Assembly: GCA_035578175.1 (NCBI GenBank)
Contig: JAQMRL010000001.1
Coordinates: 50,615,553-50,679,552, forward strand
Source of the DNA: Catonia carolina
Taxonomy: Eukaryota > Arthropoda > Insecta > Hemiptera > Achilidae
Direction: 5' to 3'
DNA: 64,000 nt
Positions 62,601 through 64,000 of this stretch are shown here, piece by piece (position 1 is the stretch's first letter; every line of letters starts with the position of its first letter). The position numbers were made by a program, and so were the translations under genes. Under the pieces are notes generated by a model. That model searched no databases. It had not been told where the DNA came from and was given only the letters and a program-made list of their open reading frames with translations.

Positions 62601-62964
62601 AAAAATTCAAGTAAATGACCTGTGTGGACAACTAAGAATGGCCCTGTTTTTAAAGCTATGAGTTAAAAATAAATACTTTTAATTACACACAGATTTAAAA
62701 ATATTTCTGATGTTTAGATCCCAGTCAGCTTAACAAAATTACTCCATTTTAATTATATTTTCATGTGTACACCATTATGAACAAATTATATAATAAATCC
62801 ATGAATAAAAAACATAAGATGGTTAAAAAAATTAATAATCAACTCACATTAATGTCATTTTGTTTGTATGAAGCATATCTTCCTCTTCTGTCAATAGCCT
62901 TTATTTTGCCAACAACAGGTTCAGGATTTTTTTTTAGTCCTTGTAGTTCATCTAAATTACAGTC
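35627..62964 (-). CDS. EXOSC10: exosome exonuclease EXOSC10/Rrp6, 16 exons, 5' end missing
   Basis: Distributive 3'-5' exoribonuclease of the nuclear exosome (rRNA, snoRNA and aberrant RNA processing). Exons on the minus strand: 62964-62848, 58949-58756, 56530-56344, 54350-54207, 52705-52515, 51733-51577, 49626-49478, 48130-47968, 47775-47536, 44029-43862, 43352-43279, 42835-42764, 41601-41533, 40380-40294, 38171-37821 and 35698-35627: about 811 codons. The DEDD-Y nuclease residues are intact: VDLE (D, E), [12 protein letters not shown] (D), [14 protein letters not shown] (Y and D). The HRDC domain spans [20 protein letters not shown] to [16 protein letters not shown]. The tail is low-complexity with a nine-lysine run and ends with [14 protein letters not shown], as in EXOSC10. 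All junctions keep phase except 43862 to 43352. The N-terminal PMC2NT exons are beyond 64000. Confidence 0.92.
35980..36850 (+). pseudogene. mariner-like element relic
   Basis: Plus strand, several frames: [18 protein letters not shown] (36348) with [23 protein letters not shown] (about 36451), [20 protein letters not shown] (about 36532), [20 protein letters not shown] (about 36640) and [17 protein letters not shown] (about 36750). This is the mariner order, with HDNAR and a D in the SCDHFLFG segment. Lies in the last Rrp6 intron. Confidence 0.8.
36851..37820. other. Rrp6 last-intron remainder
   Basis: AT-rich, no recognised feature. Confidence 0.4.
37821..38171 (-). CDS. EXOSC10: Rrp6 penultimate exon
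   Basis: 117 codons, [19 protein letters not shown] onward. Charged and disordered, with [38 protein letters not shown] and [14 protein letters not shown]. The PYNYSDADF part matches the conserved EXOSC10 tail motif. Acceptor GGTTTCAG; donor AAG-GTAGTT. Confidence 0.9.
38480..38765 (-). mobile_element. tRNA-derived SINE
   Basis: The minus strand has a perfect B box, GGTTCAAATCC (38705-38695), downstream of a tRNA-like head (GTGTTTAACAGCTGATTTTC). A body follows, containing GGCCTGAGTCTGCACAAGAC and TACATATCATCCTTATCTCG. The style is common in insect genomes. In an Rrp6 intron. Confidence 0.7.
39126..39962. mobile_element. pogo/Tigger-like inverted-repeat element
   Basis: Flanked by TA (39124-39125, 39963-39964). 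The left end is CAGTGGAATCCAGCTATAAG and the right end, reversed, is AAGTAGAATCCGGTTAATTG. Both are followed by GGACA. The TA duplication and CAGTGGAA-type ends are as in Tigger elements. The interior has no intact transposase; the open frame at 39414-39680 is unconvincing. Confidence 0.6.
40294..40380 (-). CDS. EXOSC10: Rrp6 exon with nine-lysine run
   Basis: [10 protein letters not shown] then nine Lys and [10 protein letters not shown]. Acceptor TTTGTTTCAG; donor GAG-GTAATT. A likely nuclear or nucleolar signal. 29 codons, phase 0. Confidence 0.75.
40427..40915 (+). repeat. HINE-like repeat copy G, old and shortened
   Basis: Starts GTCAGGTGTGAAACAGTC with ACTTTCTCTTGAC. Internal blocks are recognisable, and it ends TACATTCATATGGACA. 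Lacks the second 175-bp unit and the CA tract. More diverged than copies A-C. Confidence 0.65.
40916..41532. other. Rrp6 intron sequence
   Basis: AT-rich; the open frame at 40906-41169 has no known domain. Confidence 0.35.
41533..41601 (-). CDS. EXOSC10: Rrp6 small linker exon
   Basis: [20 protein letters not shown] plus TEE, 23 codons, phase 0. Acceptor TTGTTTTAG; donor GAG-GTAAGT. Low-complexity acidic linker supported mainly by splice sites and phase. Confidence 0.65.
41715..41862 (-). repeat. tRNA-derived SINE, old copy
   Basis: Same family as 34351-34527 (CAGACTGTTTTGCA, CCCGACCTGACCAGC, ATCCAGTTGCGTTGATCA), with many changes. Confidence 0.65.
42128..42595 (+). repeat. SINE-like repeat copy 2 with another SINE inside
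   Basis: Outer parts match the 12190-12585 repeat (GTTTAGGTCAACTGTGG, CTGAAAAGCACTTGCTTTCC, AATAACTCTGATCATAC). At about 42200-42330 a tRNA-derived SINE (GGCCGGCTCGTGGTGCAAAA, B-box-like GATTCAATCCTCG) interrupts it. Confidence 0.65.
42764..42835 (-). CDS. EXOSC10: Rrp6 small linker exon
   Basis: [20 protein letters not shown] plus NDIK, 24 codons, phase 0. Acceptor TTTTCTTACAG; donor AAG-GTTTCT. Confidence 0.65.
42836..43278. other. Rrp6 intron sequence
   Basis: Nothing recognised. Confidence 0.35.
43279..43352 (-). CDS. EXOSC10: probable Rrp6 exon with phase conflict
   Basis: Acceptor AATTTTTAG and donor CCA-GTGAGT frame 74 bases. Only the frame [20 protein letters not shown] plus LLTP is open, and it fits the next exon. 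It needs one base from the previous exon, which ends in phase 0. Either a small exon is missed at 43353-43861, or an indel or a different donor is involved. Confidence 0.5.
43862..44029 (-). CDS. EXOSC10: Rrp6 exon, C-terminal linker
   Basis: Acceptor GTTTGTTGTAG; donor AAA-GTAATT (weak). 56 codons: [40 protein letters not shown]. The F-x-x-P-Y-x-R-Y segment recalls the FENPF-type motif of EXOSC10. A strong internal GTAAGT after KF might be an alternative donor. Confidence 0.7.
44100..44380 (-). pseudogene. RTE-type LINE C-terminal relic
   Basis: Minus strand: [50 protein letters not shown]. The RPR.KW and RDRWRG blocks are typical of the ends of RTE-like LINE proteins. It lies just upstream of the 43862-44029 exon. 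Confidence 0.65.
44390..45732. other. Rrp6 intron sequence
   Basis: No recognised gene. A GC-richer patch at 45030-45140 (GTAGCGCATGCGCTTTG) and CT-rich stretches may be old mobile DNA. Confidence 0.35.
45733..47065 (-). mobile_element. Tc1/mariner-type element with ~110-bp inverted repeats
   Basis: 1333 bp flanked by TA (45731-45732, 47066-47067). Ends CCAGGTGTTTATAAATGAAT and, reversed, CCGGGTGTTTGTAAATGAAT stay alike for about 110 bp, to the GAAAGAGCAACTC block. Encodes a broken transposase on the minus strand. In the intron between Rrp6 exons 47536 and 44029. Confidence 0.9.
45851..46894 (-). pseudogene. Tc1/mariner-type transposase, two frameshifts
   Basis: Start [19 protein letters not shown] at 46894. 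N-terminal block [31 protein letters not shown], then a helix-turn-helix region [20 protein letters not shown]. Catalytic blocks [27 protein letters not shown] and [14 protein letters not shown] are all present. It ends GAHIEHL with stop at 45851. The frame changes near 46360 and 46135. Only these breaks and few others separate it from a full frame, so it is a fairly young relic. Confidence 0.85.
47225..47500. repeat. foldback repeat, copy 1
   Basis: Left arm TTTTCAGCTGCCTTGAATTT to GGTGGATCCTCC; right arm is its near reverse complement, ending AATTCAAGGCAGCTGAAAAG. About 270 bp palindromic. Related copies at 54600 and 59260. Confidence 0.75.
47536..47775 (-). CDS. EXOSC10: Rrp6 exon after the HRDC domain
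   Basis: 80 codons, [20 protein letters not shown] to [12 protein letters not shown]. Includes [13 protein letters not shown], matching the GPHDCSH-type block of EXOSC10. Acceptor CTTGTCCAG; donor CAG-GTAACT. Confidence 0.9.
47968..48130 (-). CDS. EXOSC10: Rrp6 exon, second half of HRDC domain
   Basis: [54 protein letters not shown]: the EXOSC10 YVLPNHMML...NPVPPLV block. Acceptor TTTTTTTCAG; donor AAG-GTTGGT. Confidence 0.95.
48640..48990 (-). pseudogene. Penelope-like element GIY-YIG endonuclease domain
   Basis: Minus strand from 48923: [58 protein letters not shown], ending KKY at 48661. GVY...YIG, the conserved R of the [11 protein letters not shown] region and the downstream E follow the GIY-YIG nuclease pattern used by Penelope-like retroelements. 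The reverse transcriptase is not recognised. Upstream stops show it is a relic. Confidence 0.75.
48991..49477. other. Rrp6 intron sequence
   Basis: Possibly more of the Penelope-like relic up to about 49080 (lysine/asparagine-rich reading on minus); otherwise nothing. Confidence 0.3.
49478..49626 (-). CDS. EXOSC10: Rrp6 exon, first half of HRDC domain
   Basis: [49 protein letters not shown] then phase 2. Donor GTATGT gives DESVMYVLPNHM across the junction, as in EXOSC10. Confidence 0.95.
49627..50858. other. Rrp6 intron sequence
   Basis: No recognised element; open frames at 50136-50477 and 50776-50961 are intronic noise. Confidence 0.4.
50859..51557 (+). repeat. HINE-like repeat copy H
   Basis: ATCTGGTGTGAAACACATAA with ACTTTCTCTTGCC at the start, ends CATATAGGGCAAGATAA. 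About 700 bp, diverged, without the CA expansion. It ends 20 bases from the Rrp6 exon at 51577. Confidence 0.7.
51577..51733 (-). CDS. EXOSC10: Rrp6 exon with Y-x3-D nuclease motif
   Basis: [35 protein letters not shown], then STDLCRR. The Tyr and last Asp of the DEDD-Y active site are in KYAREDTHY. Donor AGG-GTAAGT. Confidence 0.95.
51955..52160 (+). pseudogene. LINE C-terminal end
   Basis: [54 protein letters not shown], stop at 52130. The G.RGPGRR..SWL..LR block is the end of a common insect LINE reverse transcriptase protein. 5'-truncated. Confidence 0.75.
52515..52705 (-). CDS. EXOSC10: Rrp6 exon, exonuclease core
   Basis: [60 protein letters not shown]. Contains the third active-site Asp (SELDVEWLQ). 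Confidence 0.96.
52903..53138. repeat. short element with 13-bp perfect inverted ends
   Basis: CTCTAAGAAATAT at 52903-52915 and ATATTTCTTAGAG at 53126-53138 bound 236 bp. The interior is GC-richer with GGACACACGGACACACAACA. No target duplication is clear. A MITE or a chance pairing. Confidence 0.45.
53139..54206. other. Rrp6 intron with an unassigned coding-like relic
   Basis: On the minus strand at about 53360-53180 a frame reads [40 protein letters not shown]. This looks protein-coding but the family is not recognised. The rest is unassigned. Confidence 0.35.
54207..54350 (-). CDS. EXOSC10: Rrp6 exon, exonuclease core
   Basis: [48 protein letters not shown]. Directly continues VDLE of the previous exon, as in EXOSC10. 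Acceptor CTTTTTCAG; donor AAG-GTAAGA. Not opened by an ATG, so easily missed. Confidence 0.95.
54600..54885. repeat. foldback repeat, copy 2
   Basis: Palindromic ~280 bp. TAGCTGGCTTGATTTTCATT on the left; the reverse complement on the right ends AAAAATCAAGGCCGCTAC. The centre is AGTTTTACAGAAGA / TCTTCAGTAAAATT. Confidence 0.75.
54886..55255. other. Rrp6 intron sequence
   Basis: Nothing recognised. Confidence 0.35.
55256..56192 (+). mobile_element. HINE-like repeat copy I
   Basis: CTCTGGTGTGAAACACTAAC start, both 175-bp units, CA tract at 56031-56055, end ACATAGGCAAGAGAAAGTAA. Full-length with moderate divergence. 150 bases from the Rrp6 exon at 56344. Confidence 0.78.
56344..56530 (-). CDS. 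EXOSC10: Rrp6 exon with first DEDD acidic pair
   Basis: [53 protein letters not shown]. The HPYEYEL block and VDLE (D and E of the active site) match EXOSC10. Acceptor TTTGTTTCAG; donor GAA-GTATGT. Confidence 0.96.
56545..57280. other. Rrp6 intron with possible piggyBac-like end
   Basis: TTAACCCTTTTGCTGCTAAT at 56691 resembles a TTAA-starting transposon end. The rest is AT-rich with no gene. Confidence 0.3.
57281..57607. repeat. long inverted repeat (hairpin), ~130-bp arms
   Basis: Left arm from GGTTTAGGACCAAGCCAT (57281) to about 57413; right arm from about 57477 to ATGACTTGGTCCTAAACC (57607). The arms include TAAGTTCAAAAATGTTACAT and its reverse complement, roughly nine in ten bases paired. 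Loop about 63 bases. Foldback element or hairpin-RNA source, in an Rrp6 intron. Confidence 0.85.
57608..58755. other. Rrp6 intron sequence
   Basis: AT-rich, nothing recognised. Confidence 0.4.
58756..58949 (-). CDS. EXOSC10: Rrp6 exon before the nuclease domain
   Basis: [60 protein letters not shown]. Matches the IIRPQLKFREKIDNSNTPF...KPNAQKPL block of EXOSC10. Acceptor TTTGTTTCAG; donor AG-GTAAGA. Confidence 0.95.
59260..59490. repeat. foldback repeat, copy 3 (partial)
   Basis: ACTTACACGTGTTTCGGTGG followed by ATCCACCATCATCAGAGT, as in copies 1 and 2 but with a poorly kept right arm. Confidence 0.55.
59559..60700 (+). mobile_element. piggyBac-like element, deleted
   Basis: 1134 bp (59563-60696) between TTAA at 59559-59562 and 60697-60700. 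Ends CACGTTCGATGCTGAC and, reversed, CACATTCGCGGCTGAC. Subterminal GACGCATATGTTGCGTC-type motifs occur at both sides. It encodes only the C-terminal transposase part. Confidence 0.85.
59823..60123 (+). pseudogene. piggyBac-like transposase C-terminus
   Basis: Frame 59823-60020 has [20 protein letters not shown]. After a stop the Cys-rich end [14 protein letters not shown] and, one frame over, [20 protein letters not shown] ends near 60122. CxxC...C..C...GLCL.PCF is the known zinc-binding tail of piggyBac-type transposases. No catalytic core. Confidence 0.8.
60860..62164 (+). mobile_element. mariner-like element with a nested element
   Basis: 1305 bp flanked by TA (60858-60859, 62165-62166). 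Ends CAAGGGTCATTTGTAAAGTA and, reversed, CGAGGGTCATTTGGAATGTA. Transposase relic on the plus strand at about 61110-61490: [13 protein letters not shown] (about 61280), [17 protein letters not shown] (about 61330) and degenerate end [11 protein letters not shown] 588-bp element sits inside at 61551-62138. Confidence 0.8.
61551..62138. mobile_element. nested inverted-repeat element
   Basis: Left end TTGGGTCTTTTCCGTTTACT and, reversed right end, TTGGGTTTTTTCCGTTTTCT, alike for about 60 bp. GTTC at 61547-61550 and 62139-62142 may be a 4-bp target duplication. The interior includes a piece of the HINE-like 5' end (about 61815-61870, ACTTTCTCTTCCCAATGT). No transposase. Confidence 0.65.
62170..62847. 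other. Rrp6 intron with LINE scrap
   Basis: [17 protein letters not shown] at about 62188-62240 is a short LINE reverse transcriptase relic. The rest is AT-rich. Confidence 0.4.
62848..62964 (-). CDS. EXOSC10: Rrp6, most 5' exon in the window
   Basis: [39 protein letters not shown], 39 codons in phase 0. LDE..G..KN..PV aligns with LDEASGVNKNQQPV of EXOSC10. Acceptor CTTCAACAG; donor AAT-GTGAGT. More 5' exons must lie beyond 64000. Confidence 0.8.
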
Positions 62965-63059
62965 CTGTTGAAGAAAAATTATGTCAAAACATTATTTGAT
63001 ATCTTGCATTTAAATACAAATTCCATTCCAAAATTTATAGCACTGATTATTTTGTCTGG

Positions 63060-63790
63060 TAGTCTATATATTCATATAGGGCAAGAAAAAGTAAAATTTT
63101 GGTGTGAAACACTGACACAACTTTCTCTTGTCAATGTAAATAATAATGAAAAATATAATTTATGTTTAATCATGAGTCAACAATGTAAAATTAAAACAAT
63201 AACCTAATTTTAACCATGAGTGAATGATGCTAAGTGAAAATTAACCTCTGTAAGACTTAAAATTAATGGAAAATCACAAATTGCCGCTAAACTAAGCTCT
63301 ATGGAAAAAGTCTTAAAATGAAAATTGTAGGTTTTTTAATTTCCTACAGCTTCTAATTGTACACACTTTTGCCCAAAAGTTCATATTAAGGCCACAATCT
63401 TAACAAAACCATTTGTTACCAAAGGTGCACATCCCCTAAGAATTTCAGCAGACAAGGTGCTTACCATATCTTGTGGTGTCCAAGGCAATTTCTAAAAAAG
63501 TTGTAGGAGTTGTTTTTAAGAAAATTGCACCAACTATTATTTCTCATTGACCAGTTTCGATGAAAATGTTTGTATCAGGTCCCCTTAAGGTACCTAATCA
63601 AGTTCCACGTTTTAACTTTGAATAATATTCCGTTCTTGAGGTATTTTGTTTATACACACACAGACCGATTGCTAAAAACATGTTTTAGGGGTTCAAGGGA
63701 CCTGAAATAGGTATTTCCAGTGAAAACTTAATTTTAAAAAATTGACCTGAAAGCAATACTCTCCTTCTCTGTACATTCATTCACTAGTTA
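63060..63790 (+). repeat. HINE-like copy J, preceded by another copy's 3' end
   Basis: At 63064-63090 the 3' hairpin and tail of one copy (TATATATTCATATAGGGCAA) join directly to the 5' start TTTGGTGTGAAACACTGACA of the next. Copy J is about 700 bp and old, with a short CACACA tract at 63655. Confidence 0.7.
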
Positions 63791-63883
63791 AAAAGAAAAC
63801 ATCTGAAAAACATGTTTATACACTGTTTTTTAGGAATATGGGTAACTTCTTAGTTAATTATCTAGTTCATAGAGTTTGGTTGC

Positions 63884-64000
63884 TTAACCCTTCTGCGCCG
63901 GGAATTGCATATTCGAGGTCCGGTCAGTTGTGAGCTACAAGCAGCCATAGTGGGCGTATTTATAAAGCTATTAGGGCGTATGATATCTCAAAATACGCAC
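63884..64000 (+). mobile_element. possible left end of a TTAA (piggyBac-like) element
   Basis: TTAA at 63884-63887, then CCCTTCTGCGCCGGGAATTG, with a sharp rise in GC. The element would run off the window. Confidence 0.35.

Overview
This is an AT-rich eukaryotic, almost certainly insect, chromosome segment. Genes are split by introns with GT-AG borders and buried in transposable elements. The mix of elements suggests a sap-feeding hemipteran or a related insect: mariner, piggyBac, pogo/Tigger, Penelope-like, RTE/CR1-like LINEs, tRNA-derived SINEs, and a ~0.95 kb repeat with CA microsatellites. The species is an inference from repeat style only. There is no bacterial gene, CRISPR array, rRNA or intact tRNA gene.

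Three host genes are supported exon by exon. (1) 8899-16622, minus strand: the 5' four exons of the proteasomal ubiquitin receptor ADRM1/Rpn13, containing the Pru domain. The C-terminal exons were not found and probably lie left of the window or beyond the LINE. (2) 24581-33142, plus strand: a six-exon UDP-glycosyltransferase (UGT) of about 526 residues with signal peptide, C-terminal membrane anchor and KxKxx tail. Its donor-site motif carries SQVG instead of the usual HGG-type core. (3) 35627 to beyond 62964, minus strand: sixteen exons of the nuclear exosome 3'-5' exonuclease EXOSC10/Rrp6, with intact DEDD-Y residues, an HRDC domain and a lysine-rich tail. Its first exons are right of the window. 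The UGT and Rrp6 genes converge, with about 2.5 kb of mariner and SINE debris between them. I see no operon-like or pathway link between the three genes.

The rest is mobile DNA, layered by repeated insertion. 1-2060 holds two head-to-tail copies of a Helentron/HINE-like repeat. 2967-7896 is a near full-length minus-strand LINE with a 17-bp target duplication and a 2A-like peptide at the start of ORF1. 9230-11820 holds a reverse HINE-like copy split by a LINE 3' end, next to an internally deleted piggyBac that ends just before an ADRM1 splice donor. 13-14.5 kb and 17-22 kb are graveyards of DDE, pogo/Tigger (split by a SINE), RTE and piggyBac elements. The UGT introns carry another almost unbroken HINE-like copy and a GC-rich insertion. 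The Rrp6 introns carry a mariner with ~110-bp inverted repeats, a Penelope GIY-YIG domain, a foldback family, a ~130-bp-arm hairpin, a piggyBac relic, and a mariner with another inverted-repeat element inside it.

The most interesting items are the HINE-like family (13-bp inverted ends, terminal hairpin, internal 175-bp duplication, CA tract, head-to-tail junctions), the LINE with its 2A-like leader, the UGT with an altered donor site, and the long intronic hairpin at 57.3-57.6 kb.
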